Shown here: positions 28,356-38,573 of the stretch, piece by piece | Layout: the number at the start of each line of letters is the position of its first letter | How positions within the stretch are numbered: position 1 is the stretch's first letter | Assembly: GCA_902510475.1 (NCBI GenBank) | Contig: CABXCC010000008.1 | Span: 1-51,299 of the forward strand | Source: an uncultured Bacteroidota bacterium | GTDB taxonomy: Bacteria; Bacteroidota; Bacteroidia; Flavobacteriales; Flavobacteriaceae | Direction: 5' to 3' | Length of the DNA: 51,299 nt | The notes under the pieces: generated by a model | Database searches by the model: none | Seen by the model: only the letters and a program-made list of their open reading frames with translations | Told to the model about the DNA's origin: nothing | Made by a program: the position numbers and the translations under genes

Positions 28356-29336
28356 ATGTTTTCTATTACAATGCATAGAAACAACAAGCAGAAATATTAC
28401 ATATTAAATTATCTAAAACTAATTATTCCCGATTTCTTTTTCAGAACGAGGTTAAATATTAAATTAAAAAACTTAACAAATTATGATTACGATCATGTAA
28501 AGTCAAGGGTAAATTATTACAATAAGCTCAAAAAAAAAACAGACTTACCAGAAGGAATTAAGAACCTAAATTCTTTCAAGATTAAAAACCATCACAGAAC
28601 CTACTTTTTTGACACATATGAGTACAGTAGATTTTTTAAAAAAAGATTCAAAATAAATATGCTCTTCGGAGACATAGTTCACATCCCTAAATTGCCATCA
28701 GTTGTTAAAAGTAGACCAATTTCTGATAAAAATGAAAATTCTATTTTATTAAAGTTAAATAAGGTTAGACATTTCACTTATACACGTGACAAGAACAATT
28801 TCAAAGAAAAACAAAATATACTTATTGGAAGATCGGCAATAACTAAAAAGCATAAAAAAAGGATAGAATTTTTTAAAAAATACTTTAATAATAATTTATG
28901 CGATTTGGGCAAAATAAATAAAAATGGAGTTCATGACGAATGGTTGAAGAATAAAATCTCTATTGAAAATCACTTAAAATATAAATTTGTAATGTGTGTT
29001 GAGGGAGTTGATGTAGCCACAAATTTAAAATGGGTAATGTCTTCAAATTCAATTGCAGTAATGCCAAAGCCAGAGATAGAATCCTGGTTCATGGAAAAAA
29101 CATTAATACCAGATTTTCATTATATAGAAATAAAAAACGATTATTCAGATTTAGAAGAAAAATTAAATTATTATTTAAATAATTTAAATAAATGTTTAGA
29201 AATAATTAAGAACGCAAATAAATATGTTTCTCAATTTAAAAATAAAGAAAGAGAAGATATAATTTCCTTATTAGTTTTGAAAAAATATTTTTATTACACG
29301 AATCAGATAAAAGAATTTAGCAACTTGGATTATTAA
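28356..29336 (+). CDS. GT90 (CAP10/LpsA-type) family glycosyltransferase
   Basis: A 326-residue cytoplasmic, very Lys/Asn/Phe-rich protein. The C-terminal half has the GT90 pattern: LNKVRHFTYTRDKN (about 134-147), NILIGRSAITKKHKKRIEFFKKYF, LCDLGKIN, then EGVDVATNLKWVMSSNSIAV (216-235) and MPKPEIESWFMEKTLIPDFHY. Such enzymes add xylose, glucose or galactose to polysaccharide or LPS cores; donor and acceptor are unknown here. ATG 28371 is an alternative start. It is the only plus-strand gene between 17.5 and 40.6 kb, unrelated to its neighbours, and its 3' end overlaps ilvA by 20 bp. Composition and setting suggest a gene acquired late. Confidence 0.78.
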   Translation: MFSITMHRNNKQKYYILNYLKLIIPDFFFRTRLNIKLKNLTNYDYDHVKSRVNYYNKLKKKTDLPEGIKNLNSFKIKNHHRTYFFDTYEYSRFFKKRFKINMLFGDIVHIPKLPSVVKSRPISDKNENSILLKLNKVRHFTYTRDKNNFKEKQNILIGRSAITKKHKKRIEFFKKYFNNNLCDLGKINKNGVHDEWLKNKISIENHLKYKFVMCVEGVDVATNLKWVMSSNSIAVMPKPEIESWFMEKTLIPDFHYIEIKNDYSDLEEKLNYYLNNLNKCLEIIKNANKYVSQFKNKEREDIISLLVLKKYFYYTNQIKEFSNLDY

Positions 29337-30324
29337 TCATCCATGTTTTTGCTCTTTGGTTTATTTCCGGTAGTCTCTGTTCATCATTATTACCACCACA
29401 AATTATACAAACAACATTCTTATTAATTATCTTGTCTTTGTATTGTCTTAAAGCAGCAGCTGACATTGCTCCTGCTGGTTCGGCTATTATCCCCTCAATT
29501 TTATTTAAATCTAATATAGATTTACATATTTCTCCTTCATCAATTAATATGATATCATCTAAAAATTCTTTACAGTAATCAAAACTATAATTACCCACTT
29601 TTTTCACTGCAGCTCCGTCCACAAAACCATTGATTTTTTCAAGAGTTACTAATTTGTTTTGCTCAAGTGATTTAAGCATTGAGGGAGCCCCCATGGGCTC
29701 AATCCCAACTATTTTAGTTGACGGACTAAGTTGTTTAAAAACGTTAATTGCACCAGAAATTAATCCTCCTCCTCCTATGGGAATAAATATATAATCAATT
29801 TTATTTTTAAACTGATTTAAAATTTCAAGAAAAACTGTTGCTTGACCCTCAATAACTTTAATGTCATCAAAAGGATGAATAAAAGTCTTGCCGTTGGTTT
29901 TACAATCCTCTAATGCTTTTTTATAGGCCTGTGTAAAATTATTACCAAAAAGAACTACCTCGACATTGTCTTTACCAAATTTTTTTACCTGCTTAATTTT
30001 TTGATTTGGAGTAGTAACTGGCATAAAAACCTTACCTCGATAACCCAACATTTCACAACTTACGGCAAAACCTTGAGCATGATTACCCGCACTTGCGCAT
30101 ACAATTCCGTTCTTAACCTCCTGAGCACTTAAACTTATTATTTTATTATAAGCTCCTCGAATTTTAAATGATCTAATTTTTTGAAGATCCTCTCTCTTAA
30201 AAAAAATTTTAGAATTATATATGTCAGAATAAGTTTTGACTTCGTAAAAAGATGTATTAATAGCTACACTAGAAAGATTTTTGTGAGCAGTTTGTATTTT
30301 CCTTAATTCAATAAATTTATTCAC
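29317..30324 (-). CDS. ilvA: threonine ammonia-lyase without regulatory domain
   Basis: Deaminates threonine to 2-oxobutanoate, the entry to isoleucine. It has 335 residues. The PLP lysine is in RSFKIRGAYNK (Lys54); SAGNHAQGFA and the phosphate-binding GGGGLISGA follow, and VCIICGGNND closes the fold-type II catalytic domain. The protein ends some 20 residues later (PEINQRAKTWMINNPSC), where flavobacterial IlvA normally runs on about 80 residues into an ACT-like regulatory domain. Its last six codons overlap the convergent GT90 gene. The result resembles a short, TdcB-sized enzyme that may not be inhibited by isoleucine. Last gene of the ilv operon; start and ilvC stop share one base. Confidence 0.9.
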   Translation of the reverse strand: MNKFIELRKIQTAHKNLSSVAINTSFYEVKTYSDIYNSKIFFKREDLQKIRSFKIRGAYNKIISLSAQEVKNGIVCASAGNHAQGFAVSCEMLGYRGKVFMPVTTPNQKIKQVKKFGKDNVEVVLFGNNFTQAYKKALEDCKTNGKTFIHPFDDIKVIEGQATVFLEILNQFKNKIDYIFIPIGGGGLISGAINVFKQLSPSTKIVGIEPMGAPSMLKSLEQNKLVTLEKINGFVDGAAVKKVGNYSFDYCKEFLDDIILIDEGEICKSILDLNKIEGIIAEPAGAMSAAALRQYKDKIINKNVVCIICGGNNDEQRLPEINQRAKTWMINNPSC

Positions 30325-31793
30325 TAAAATAAATTTTTCATCGCGGTCATAGACTTTCTTAATTCTAAGCCGATCCTTTCTACCGGATGATTATTTATTT
30401 CAAAGTTAATTTTTTTAAGTAAGTCTTGGTCAATTTGTACTGGATTATTAATCCCCACTCCAATATCAGTAGAGTCTAACATGTCAATAAAATTTTCTAA
30501 TAACGGTTTTGCTTCATTAGAAAATAAATAACATCCATACTCTGCAGTATCTGAAATAATACTGTTCATTTCATAAAGTTTTTTTCTAGAAACTAAATTC
30601 GCAATTAATGGTAATTCATGTAAGGATTCATAATAAGCAGATTCATCAATTATTCCCGATGAAACCATAGTTTCAAATGCCAGCTCAACCCCAGACTTTA
30701 CAAAAGCAATCATTACAATTCCTTTTTCAAAATATTCTGATGTAGAAATATCTTCAGTAGATGAAATGGTTTTTTCAAAATTTGTATTCCCAGTTTCTTC
30801 TCTCCAGTTTAATAACTTTAAATCATCATTACCCCAATCTTTCATCATACCAAGTGAAAATTCACCTGAAATTATATCATCCATGTGTTTTTCAAATAAA
30901 GGCTTCATAATTGATTTTAAATTATCCGAGAGCTCACAAGCTTTAACTTTGGACTGATCAGATAATTGATCCATCATTTTAGTAATACCTCCATGCTTTA
31001 AAGATTCTGTGATTACTTCCCATCCATTTTGAAGTAACTTCGATGCATAATTTTTATCAATACCCAAAGAAACCATCTTGTCAAATAATAAAATTGACGC
31101 TGTTTGTAAAACACCACATAATATTGTTTGTTCACCCATTAAGTCGCTTTTTACTTCAGCAACAAAAGATGACTCTAATACACCTGCTCTATGTGAACCT
31201 AAGGAATAGGCATAAGCTTTTGCTAGTTCTAATCCTAAACCCTTAGGATCATTTGAATAATGAACTGCGATTAGTGTTGGCACCCCAAATCCTCTTTTAA
31301 ATTCTTCTCTTACTTCAGTCCCAGGACATTTTGGAGCAACCATTATAACTGTAATATCTTCTCTTATCTTAACCCCTTCTTCAACAATATTAAATCCGTG
31401 TGAGTAAGATAAAACACTATTTTTTTTCATCAGCGGCATTACTGATTTTACGACTTGAGTATGATTTTTATCAGGGGTTAAATTGATAACAACATCTGCA
31501 TTAGGGATTAGCTTTTCAAATGTTCCTACATTAAATCTGTTAGAAGTTGCGTTGATAAAAGATGGTCTTTTGGAAGCTATTGATGATGCACGCAATGCGT
31601 ACGAAATATCTAAACCAGAATCTTTCATGTTTAATCCTTGGTTTAGTCCTTGTGCACCACAACCAACAATTACAATTTTTTTATTTTTTAGAAGCGAGTT
31701 TTTATTTTTAAACTCGTCTAAATTCATAAATCTACATTTTGATAATTGATGAATTTTTTCTGATTCAGTCAATGAATTAAAATAATTATTCAT
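30324..31793 (-). CDS. ilvC: ketol-acid reductoisomerase, class II (long form)
   Basis: Isomerises and reduces acetolactate or acetohydroxybutyrate with NADPH and Mg2+. At 489 residues it is the long, E. coli-like class II form with a duplicated knotted C-terminal domain. The Rossmann motif is [20 protein letters not shown] at about 41-60, followed by the phosphate-contacting [13 protein letters not shown] loop; Mg2+ ligands lie in the [13 protein letters not shown] segment (Asp and Glu). The start overlaps ilvN by 8 bp and the stop shares a base with ilvA. Fourth gene of the ilvDBNCA operon. Confidence 0.97.
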   Translation of the reverse strand: MNNYFNSLTESEKIHQLSKCRFMNLDEFKNKNSLLKNKKIVIVGCGAQGLNQGLNMKDSGLDISYALRASSIASKRPSFINATSNRFNVGTFEKLIPNADVVINLTPDKNHTQVVKSVMPLMKKNSVLSYSHGFNIVEEGVKIREDITVIMVAPKCPGTEVREEFKRGFGVPTLIAVHYSNDPKGLGLELAKAYAYSLGSHRAGVLESSFVAEVKSDLMGEQTILCGVLQTASILLFDKMVSLGIDKNYASKLLQNGWEVITESLKHGGITKMMDQLSDQSKVKACELSDNLKSIMKPLFEKHMDDIISGEFSLGMMKDWGNDDLKLLNWREETGNTNFEKTISSTEDISTSEYFEKGIVMIAFVKSGVELAFETMVSSGIIDESAYYESLHELPLIANLVSRKKLYEMNSIISDTAEYGCYLFSNEAKPLLENFIDMLDSTDIGVGINNPVQIDQDLLKKINFEINNHPVERIGLELRKSMTAMKNLF

Positions 31794-32328
31794 TTTTATT
31801 TTTTTTAAAATCTGTTAATATTTCTGAGATCATTAATGGAGCTTTTGTTACAGCAATTCTTGCAGATCTTACATATTGTAAAATTCCATAATTACTTAGT
31901 TTTTCATAAAGCTCATCTAATTCATGTGTTCTTCCGGATTTCTCTATCACAAAAAATTCCGGATTAACTGTGACAATCAATGCATTGCTTTCTTTAATAA
32001 TATTTTGAATTTGTCTATCATCAAAAAGTAAAGATGATTTGATTTTAAAAAGACAAGATTCTTGATAGATGGTTTCTTCGTCAGTGTGATAGTATGCTTT
32101 AATAACTTCAATTTGCTTATTTATCTGACCAACAATTTTTTTGATTTGAACTTCGGTAGTTAAAATAAGAATTGTCCATCTTTGTACACTTTCAATTTCT
32201 GTCATTGACGAATTAAAACTTTCTATATTAATATGACGACGTTGAAAAATTGCAGAAATTCGGTTTAATAATCCAACACTGTCTTCCGTGTATACAGAAA
32301 CTGTATATTTATTTGTTTTTTTACTCAT
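31786..32328 (-). CDS. ilvN: acetolactate synthase regulatory (small) subunit
   Basis: A 180-residue regulatory subunit that raises activity of IlvB and confers branched-chain amino-acid feedback. An N-terminal ACT domain ([34 protein letters not shown], about 8-41) is followed by a second domain ending in AIVTVNPEF- and [18 protein letters not shown]-like segments, the IlvH/IlvN layout. It lies 4 bp after ilvB and overlaps ilvC by 8 bp. The presence of this ACT-bearing subunit contrasts with the loss of the regulatory domain in the neighbouring ilvA. Confidence 0.95.
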   Translation of the reverse strand: MSKKTNKYTVSVYTEDSVGLLNRISAIFQRRHINIESFNSSMTEIESVQRWTILILTTEVQIKKIVGQINKQIEVIKAYYHTDEETIYQESCLFKIKSSLLFDDRQIQNIIKESNALIVTVNPEFFVIEKSGRTHELDELYEKLSNYGILQYVRSARIAVTKAPLMISEILTDFKKNKNE

Positions 32329-32332
32329 ATTG

Positions 32333-34021
32333 TTAACTTAATCTAATTTCTGAAACAGAAGAGCCAGTTGGTATCATAGGAAATACGTTACCTTCTTTTT
32401 CAACTACAACCTCCAAAAAATAAGGTTCATCAGATTTAATCATTTCTTCAACTGCATTTGCAAGGTCTTTGCGTTCTGTCACTCTTTTTGCCTTTAAATA
32501 ATATCCCTCAGCAATTTTAACAAAATCTGGATTTACCATTTCAGTTGAAGCATATCTTTTATCAAAAAATAATTGTTGCCATTGTCTTACCATTCCTAAA
32601 AAATCATTATTTAAAACAACTATTTTAACAGCAGCTTTAGTCTGGAAAACAGTCCCAAGCTCTTGAATAGTCATTTGATAACCTCCATCACCAATCACTG
32701 CTACCACTTCCCTTTCTGGAGATGCCATTTTAGCTCCAATTGCAGCAGGCAAAGCAAACCCCATTGTACCTAATCCTCCTGAGGTTATGTTGCTTTTTGA
32801 TTTATTGAAATTTGCATATCTACATGCAACCATCTGATGCTGACCCACATCAGATACGATAGCTGCATTCCCTTTTGTTTGGAAATTAATTTCTTTGATA
32901 ACCTCACCCATAGTTAACCCCTTTTTGGATGGGTTTAATTCCCCATCAATCACTTTATCATATTCAATTTTGTAAAGCTTTTTAAATTGATCCAACCAGT
33001 TTTTATATGATTTTTTATCGATTAATGGAATTATTTTAGAAAGAGTTTCCTTTGCGTCACCAAGAACAGGAATATCAACCTCAATGTTCTTATTTACTTC
33101 AGCAGGATCAATTTCAAAATGAATTATTTTAGCTTGTTTAGCATACCTGTTTACATCACCAGTGACTCTGTCATCAAACCTCATACCTATTGCAATTAGA
33201 ACATCACATTCATTGGTTAAAACATTTGGAGCATAATTACCATGCATTCCTAACATACCAACGTTAAGACTATGATCAGTTGGAATGGCTGATGCACCCA
33301 ATATTGTCCACGCAGCTGGTATTCCAGATTTTTCTATTAAATCTGTAAATTCCTTTTCAGCATTACCTAATATTACTCCTTGACCCCAAACTATTAATGG
33401 CTTTTCAGCCTTATTAATTAAATCAGCCGCTTTTTTAATTTGATCCATATTAATGATGGGTGTCGGTTTATAGCTTCTTATTCCGTTAATCCTTTTGTAT
33501 GAAAAATTAAATTCTTCAAATTGTGCATCTTTGGTAATGTCAATCAATACAGGACCAGGTCTTCCACTTTTAGCTATATAAAATGCCTTGGCAAAAATTT
33601 CAGGAATTTCTGAGGCTTTAGTTATTTGATAATTCCATTTTGTTATTGGGGTAGAGATACCTATTATATCTGTTTCTTGAAATGCATCACTACCTAATAA
33701 GTGTGAGCCAACCTGACCCGTTATACAAACCATTGGAGTCGAATCAATTTGGGCATCAGCTATACCGGTTACAAGATTTGTAGCTCCAGGACCTGAAGTA
33801 GCAATAGCTACACCTACCCTTCCGGAAATTCTTGCAAATCCCTGAGCTGAATGAGTTGCCCCTTGCTCATGTCTAGTTAGAACGTGTTGAATCTTATCTT
33901 GGTATTTATATAACTCATCATAAACAGGCATTATTGCTCCACCCGGATACCCATAAATTATATCAACACCTTCTTCTAATAGACATTTTATTACAGCTTC
34001 ACTACCTGAAATTTTAGACAT
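32333..34021 (-). CDS. ilvB: acetolactate synthase catalytic (large) subunit
   Basis: ThDP-dependent condensation of two pyruvates, or of pyruvate and 2-oxobutanoate; first common step of Val, Leu and Ile synthesis. It has 562 residues. Catalytic Glu lies in VLTRHEQGATHSAQGFAR; the FAD/central domain follows (MLGMHGNYAPN, RFDDRVTG); the ThDP-Mg2+ motif GDGGYQMTIQELGT ending at NNDFLGMVRQWQ is C-terminal. It lies 6 bp after ilvD and 4 bp before ilvN. All domains are full length. Confidence 0.97.
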   Translation of the reverse strand: MSKISGSEAVIKCLLEEGVDIIYGYPGGAIMPVYDELYKYQDKIQHVLTRHEQGATHSAQGFARISGRVGVAIATSGPGATNLVTGIADAQIDSTPMVCITGQVGSHLLGSDAFQETDIIGISTPITKWNYQITKASEIPEIFAKAFYIAKSGRPGPVLIDITKDAQFEEFNFSYKRINGIRSYKPTPIINMDQIKKAADLINKAEKPLIVWGQGVILGNAEKEFTDLIEKSGIPAAWTILGASAIPTDHSLNVGMLGMHGNYAPNVLTNECDVLIAIGMRFDDRVTGDVNRYAKQAKIIHFEIDPAEVNKNIEVDIPVLGDAKETLSKIIPLIDKKSYKNWLDQFKKLYKIEYDKVIDGELNPSKKGLTMGEVIKEINFQTKGNAAIVSDVGQHQMVACRYANFNKSKSNITSGGLGTMGFALPAAIGAKMASPEREVVAVIGDGGYQMTIQELGTVFQTKAAVKIVVLNNDFLGMVRQWQQLFFDKRYASTEMVNPDFVKIAEGYYLKAKRVTERKDLANAVEEMIKSDEPYFLEVVVEKEGNVFPMIPTGSSVSEIRLS

Positions 34022-34027
34022 AATATA

Positions 34028-35710
34028 TTAATTAAATTCATCTGTTACACAACCATTTGAAGCAGATGAAACAATATTTGCATACTTAAAAAGAGAACCA
34101 CTACTCGCCTTTATTTTTGGTTGTATCCAACTTTTTTTTCTGTCAATTATTTCTTGCTTACTTATGTGTAAATTAATCTTATTTTTGCTGGCATCAATCG
34201 AAATTTCATCACCATTCTTTATTAATGCAATTGCTCCTCCAACTTGTGCTTCGGGTGTAATGTGACCAACTACGAAACCATGGGTACCTCCCGAAAATCT
34301 ACCGTCTGTAATTAAAGCAACATGCTTACCTAAACCTGCTCCCATTATACCAGCTGTTGGCTTTAACATTTCTGGCATACCCGGCCCACCTTTTGGGCCA
34401 ACATATCTTATTACAACAACATCACCTCTTTCTACCTGACCGTTTTTAATTCCGTTATTAGCATCCTCCTCTGAATCATAGACTTTTGCAGGGCCAGTAA
34501 ATTGCAAGCCTTCTTTTCCAGTTATTTTTGCTACACTACCTTCTTCAGCAAGATTCCCATATAAAATCCTAATATGACCAGTAGGTTTAATTGGTTTTTC
34601 AATTGATCTTATAACATCCTGGTCAAAATTAAGAACTTTTACATTGTTAAGATTTTCTTTTAAAGATTTTCCGGTAACCGTTAAACACTCCCCGTGTAAA
34701 AAGCCAGAGTCTAATAAATATTTTAGCACAATTGGTATTCCACCAATTTCATGTAAATCCTCCATAAGGTATTTACCACTTGGCTTCAGGTCGGCAATAA
34801 AGGGAGTTTTTTCGCTAATTCTTTGGAAATCATCCAAAGTAAAATCAACTTTTGCAGCCCTTGCAATTGCCAAAAAATGTAATACGGCATTTGTTGATCC
34901 CCCTAATGCAACAACAGTAGTTACTGCATTTTCGATTGATTTTTTATTGATAATATCTAATGGTTTAATATCCTGCTCAATTATTAACTTAATAGCTTTT
35001 CCAGCTTCTTTGGAAATATTTTTCCTTTGATCATCATTTGCAGGAACTGAAGAGGAATAGGGCATTGACATGCCTAAGGCCTCTATTGCAGATGCCATAG
35101 TATTAGCAGTGTACATCCCACCACATGCTCCTGATCCTGGACATGATTTTTTTATAATGCTCCTGTATTCGATATTATCAATTTTTCCAGAAACATTGCC
35201 ACCCCAGGCTTCAAATGCTGAAACAATATCTAGTTTCTTATTTTTATGACATCCTGAATCGATGGTTCCACCATACAATAAAATTGAGGGTCTATTTAAA
35301 CGAATCATACCCATTAATGCACCAGGCATATTTTTATCACATCCTACAACTGTAATTAATCCATCATAACTCATTGCTTGAACCACGGTTTCTACAGAGT
35401 CGGCAATTATATCTCTTGACGGCAAAGAATATCTCATTCCAGGAGTTCCCATTGAGATTCCGTCGCTTACACCTATTGTATTGAATATTAAACCAACATA
35501 ATCAATTGACTCTACCCCAGACTTTACGTCTAGAGCCAACTTATTTAGATGCATATTACACGGATTTCCTTCGTAACCAGTACTTGCAATTCCTATTAAA
35601 GGCTTTTCAAAATCCTCATCTGAAAAACCAATAGCATAAAGCATAGCCTGAGCTGCAGGTTGTGAATTATCCTGTGTAATCACATGACTATGTTTATTTA
35701 ATTTTTTCAT
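34028..35710 (-). CDS. ilvD: dihydroxy-acid dehydratase
   Basis: Fe-S enzyme of valine and isoleucine synthesis, dehydrating dihydroxy acids to 2-oxo acids. It has 560 residues. Cluster-ligand cysteines appear in [24 protein letters not shown] and [35 protein letters not shown] is the C-terminal signature. It is first in the ilvDBNCA operon. A strong hairpin with T-run lies only 18-62 bp before the ATG (35728-35772), so either a promoter overlaps it or transcripts must read through it. Confidence 0.97.
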   Translation of the reverse strand: MKKLNKHSHVITQDNSQPAAQAMLYAIGFSDEDFEKPLIGIASTGYEGNPCNMHLNKLALDVKSGVESIDYVGLIFNTIGVSDGISMGTPGMRYSLPSRDIIADSVETVVQAMSYDGLITVVGCDKNMPGALMGMIRLNRPSILLYGGTIDSGCHKNKKLDIVSAFEAWGGNVSGKIDNIEYRSIIKKSCPGSGACGGMYTANTMASAIEALGMSMPYSSSVPANDDQRKNISKEAGKAIKLIIEQDIKPLDIINKKSIENAVTTVVALGGSTNAVLHFLAIARAAKVDFTLDDFQRISEKTPFIADLKPSGKYLMEDLHEIGGIPIVLKYLLDSGFLHGECLTVTGKSLKENLNNVKVLNFDQDVIRSIEKPIKPTGHIRILYGNLAEEGSVAKITGKEGLQFTGPAKVYDSEEDANNGIKNGQVERGDVVVIRYVGPKGGPGMPEMLKPTAGIMGAGLGKHVALITDGRFSGGTHGFVVGHITPEAQVGGAIALIKNGDEISIDASKNKINLHISKQEIIDRKKSWIQPKIKASSGSLFKYANIVSSASNGCVTDEFN

Positions 35711-35727
35711 TTTTTTTACAATAAAAA

Positions 35728-35772
35728 AAGTAAATTATCTCCAATAGAAGTATATCAGGAAATAATCTACTT
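35728..35772 (-). terminator. hairpin with T-run directly upstream of ilvD
   Basis: On minus, AAGTAGATTATTTCC (35772-35758) pairs over 15 positions with GGAGATAATTTACTT (35742-35728), two pairs being G-T; loop 15 bases; T7 overlaps and follows the second arm. It ends the receptor gene stopping at 35822, and/or attenuates ilvD, whose ATG is at 35710. I looked for an Ile/Leu/Val-rich leader peptide before it and found no ATG at all between 35773 and 35821. Confidence 0.7.
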
Positions 35773-35821
35773 TATAAAGAAAAACTTTTTCTTCAACTAA
35801 AAAAAGAATTCTTAAAAAAAT

Positions 35822-38572
35822 TTACAGAGTATATATCAGTCTTAAAGTAATAAATCTGGGCTGAATAAAATATTCAGAGGTACTTACAGAAATATTTGAC
35901 ACACTTGATTGACTTTGTGACTTTGTATCCAAAAGATTTGTTGCTTTGATTTCAAACTCCCACTTGCTCTCTTTATCAGTTCTGTATGATAATGATGCGT
36001 CAAAAAATTTATAATTATTCAAAACCGTGTTTTGATCTTTAAATTTAGTTGTAGAGTAGTTTGTTCTAAAGGTAAAAGATTTTAAAATCAAAGCATCAAG
36101 CTCTAAAAATGGACTCTCCGTAAAATATTTTGTTTCTAAGGACCCTATATTAGTTTCACTAACAGAGTACTTAATTCCTGCCTCAATATTAGGAGCGTTT
36201 TTAAAAAGTGTTCTTATTGAGCTATTATAACTTTGCGAAAATGTTTCATTGAGACTTGGTGCTGAAGTATCTCTAATGAACTGATTAAATTTTGATAAAT
36301 TTAAGCTTGTTCCTAAGGTACCTCTAATTTTTCCATATGATCTTTGATATCTACCGTATACCGATAAATTTTCGTCAGCAAAAGAAGAATTGAAAGGATT
36401 ACTCGTGGCAATGACACTTTCAAAACTTGTTAAATTTCTTATTTGATCAATTGACTTATTATAATTAATTCCTGCATAAACATTTGTATAGTTAAATAAA
36501 TTAAAACTGTAATAATTTAAACTAATGTTATGAGAAACAGCATTTTGTAAATCTTGGGTTCCAATAAAAAGTGAATTATAATTATTCAGAACCAAACCTC
36601 TAGCGATTTTAGTTATATCGGTAAATTGAGTTCTCATTGCATAGTTTAGTCTAATTGACTCACTATCCTTTAATTGAATGATCATATTAAAATCTGGAAG
36701 AATTTTAAAAAAAGATTTTTTATAAGAAAAGTTGGAATCCACAGATCCACTCTGATTATTTTCAGAGTTATATGAATGTGCTGTAAATCCAGGACTAATC
36801 GTGAATTTCCCTGTTTTTAATCTATAATGTAATCCCAAATATAGATCATTGAATAAATAGCTTACATCATTAGAGTCAAAACCATCATTAACAAGGGATG
36901 TAGGATTGTAAATATTTTCATCATACTCGGACAAATATTGAAATATTTCCGAATCAAAATCTTGCTTGCTATAAATTGTTCCAAGAGTTAAGTTTAAATC
37001 ACTTTTCTTATTCAAAATATTCCAATAATCGACTTTTGCATCTAATTGATTTGACTTTACTCTTTTGTCCTGTGCAATATTATAAAAAGGAAGAGAATTG
37101 TCTAACCCAAGACCAATCGCTGTGATTTGATAATTATTGTTATTTTCCAATATAGCATTATAGAACGGATCCTCATCTTTTAATTGATGTTGAGCCTCGA
37201 GTGCGAAAATATTTTTCTCATTTAATGTATAATAATAATTTAAGTTTTGATTTATGCTAAAAGTTTCTGCTTCGTCTAACTGTTCAATTGAACCAATAAC
37301 AGATGAAAGGTAGTTTTGATCCTGGGATTCATTTGTAACCCTTCCTAAAACTTCGTAATCAACCTGATTGTTGACATTAGGATTAAATTTTAGCGAGAAT
37401 TTACCAATTCCTAATTCACTTATTTGAGAAGTATTAGTTTGAGTATTTTCATCTGGAATATCTTCAATCAGTCCAACATATTGTGTATTGTTATTTTGCT
37501 GAATTTCTGTTTCGCTGTTTGTTAAAATTAAAAAAGCAGAATAGTCTAATTTCTTTGACGGAGAAAAACTTGAGTTAATCGCGATAAATTCGGTGTTTAT
37601 GTCTTTGGCTCTATTATTTTGTAGTTGTAAAAAACCTAGATTGTTGTTGCCCAAAGAAATATTTGTTCCGCTTTTACCGCTAGGCCTGTTAAATCCACCA
37701 GAAAAACTCCAATAATCCCTTCTTGTAAATGCTTGTTCACCAATATTATTTAAATCACCAATTACGTTGATGCTGTATGTTGGGCTGTAGAAAAATAGTT
37801 TTGGTTGAAAAATATATAAATCTAAGTCTTGGTTTTGAGTGTAGTTAGGTGACTCGCCTGATCCTGCTAAAATATTACCAAACCAAAATTTATCTTTGCC
37901 CTTTTTTAATTTTATATTAATTGCAATATTGTCTTGATTATTTTGAACCGAGCTTAATTGTCCAACCTCAGCATAATTTTTAAGTATTTGAACCTTATCA
38001 ACAGCATTTGAGGGTATATTTTTTGATGCAATTTTAGAGTCTCCATCAAAGAAATCCTTTCCCTCTACCATGATCTTAGTAACCGCTTTTCCTTCTACCT
38101 CTATTTCTCCATCATCATTAATTTCAACTCCTGGTAAATTTTTTAAAACGTCCTCTAATTTCCTTTCAGTACCTGTTTTAAAAGAATCTGCATCATAAAC
38201 TAATGTATCTCCGCTAATTACAACGGGCATTTCATAAGTCAATTCAACAGCATCTAATTGATTATTAGTTTGAAGAGAAAAGTTTTTAAATATATCATCA
38301 TCTTTCGTCGTCAACATTTGTGAAAAAGTAGACATTCCAATATAACTAACCTGTAAATTATAAGATGTATTTTTCTTAAGGGATAATTTATAATTTCCTG
38401 TATCATCTGACATAGCAAATGTTTCCAAAGAGTTAGATTCAGAATTAATTAATATAATGTTGGCTAATTCTAAGGGTGTGCCAATACTGTCCGTGACTTT
38501 TCCCGTCATTTTTATCTGTGAAAAAATTACAGAATTTGTAAAAATAAATAGTATAAATAAGTGTTTTTTCAT
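35822..38572 (-). CDS. outer-membrane beta-barrel receptor with carboxypeptidase-like N-domain
   Basis: A 916-residue TonB-receptor-like protein. Signal peptide 1-19 (ending SVIFSQ), carboxypeptidase-regulatory-like domain at about 20-100 (MTGKVTDSIGTPLELANIIL), plug-like segment at about 120-225 (DTLVYDADSFKTGTERKLED, then VLKNLPGVEINDDGEIEVEG), then a long barrel rich in alternating aromatic strands. The VYDADSF/LPGVE style belongs to the Bacteroidota group that often neighbours GLPGLI proteins; no clear TonB box is seen. It starts 1 bp after the alkB stop, so it is the third gene of the GLPGLI-alkB-receptor operon. The ligand is unknown; a hydrophobic substrate is conceivable from context. 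Confidence 0.87.
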   Translation of the reverse strand: MKKHLFILFIFTNSVIFSQIKMTGKVTDSIGTPLELANIILINSESNSLETFAMSDDTGNYKLSLKKNTSYNLQVSYIGMSTFSQMLTTKDDDIFKNFSLQTNNQLDAVELTYEMPVVISGDTLVYDADSFKTGTERKLEDVLKNLPGVEINDDGEIEVEGKAVTKIMVEGKDFFDGDSKIASKNIPSNAVDKVQILKNYAEVGQLSSVQNNQDNIAINIKLKKGKDKFWFGNILAGSGESPNYTQNQDLDLYIFQPKLFFYSPTYSINVIGDLNNIGEQAFTRRDYWSFSGGFNRPSGKSGTNISLGNNNLGFLQLQNNRAKDINTEFIAINSSFSPSKKLDYSAFLILTNSETEIQQNNNTQYVGLIEDIPDENTQTNTSQISELGIGKFSLKFNPNVNNQVDYEVLGRVTNESQDQNYLSSVIGSIEQLDEAETFSINQNLNYYYTLNEKNIFALEAQHQLKDEDPFYNAILENNNNYQITAIGLGLDNSLPFYNIAQDKRVKSNQLDAKVDYWNILNKKSDLNLTLGTIYSKQDFDSEIFQYLSEYDENIYNPTSLVNDGFDSNDVSYLFNDLYLGLHYRLKTGKFTISPGFTAHSYNSENNQSGSVDSNFSYKKSFFKILPDFNMIIQLKDSESIRLNYAMRTQFTDITKIARGLVLNNYNSLFIGTQDLQNAVSHNISLNYYSFNLFNYTNVYAGINYNKSIDQIRNLTSFESVIATSNPFNSSFADENLSVYGRYQRSYGKIRGTLGTSLNLSKFNQFIRDTSAPSLNETFSQSYNSSIRTLFKNAPNIEAGIKYSVSETNIGSLETKYFTESPFLELDALILKSFTFRTNYSTTKFKDQNTVLNNYKFFDASLSYRTDKESKWEFEIKATNLLDTKSQSQSSVSNISVSTSEYFIQPRFITLRLIYTL

Positions 38573-38573
38573 C

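Noticed and set aside
35773-35821. Branched-chain leader peptide before ilvD
   Set aside because: No ATG is present, and the only TTG frame encodes Lys/Phe rather than Ile/Leu/Val codons.
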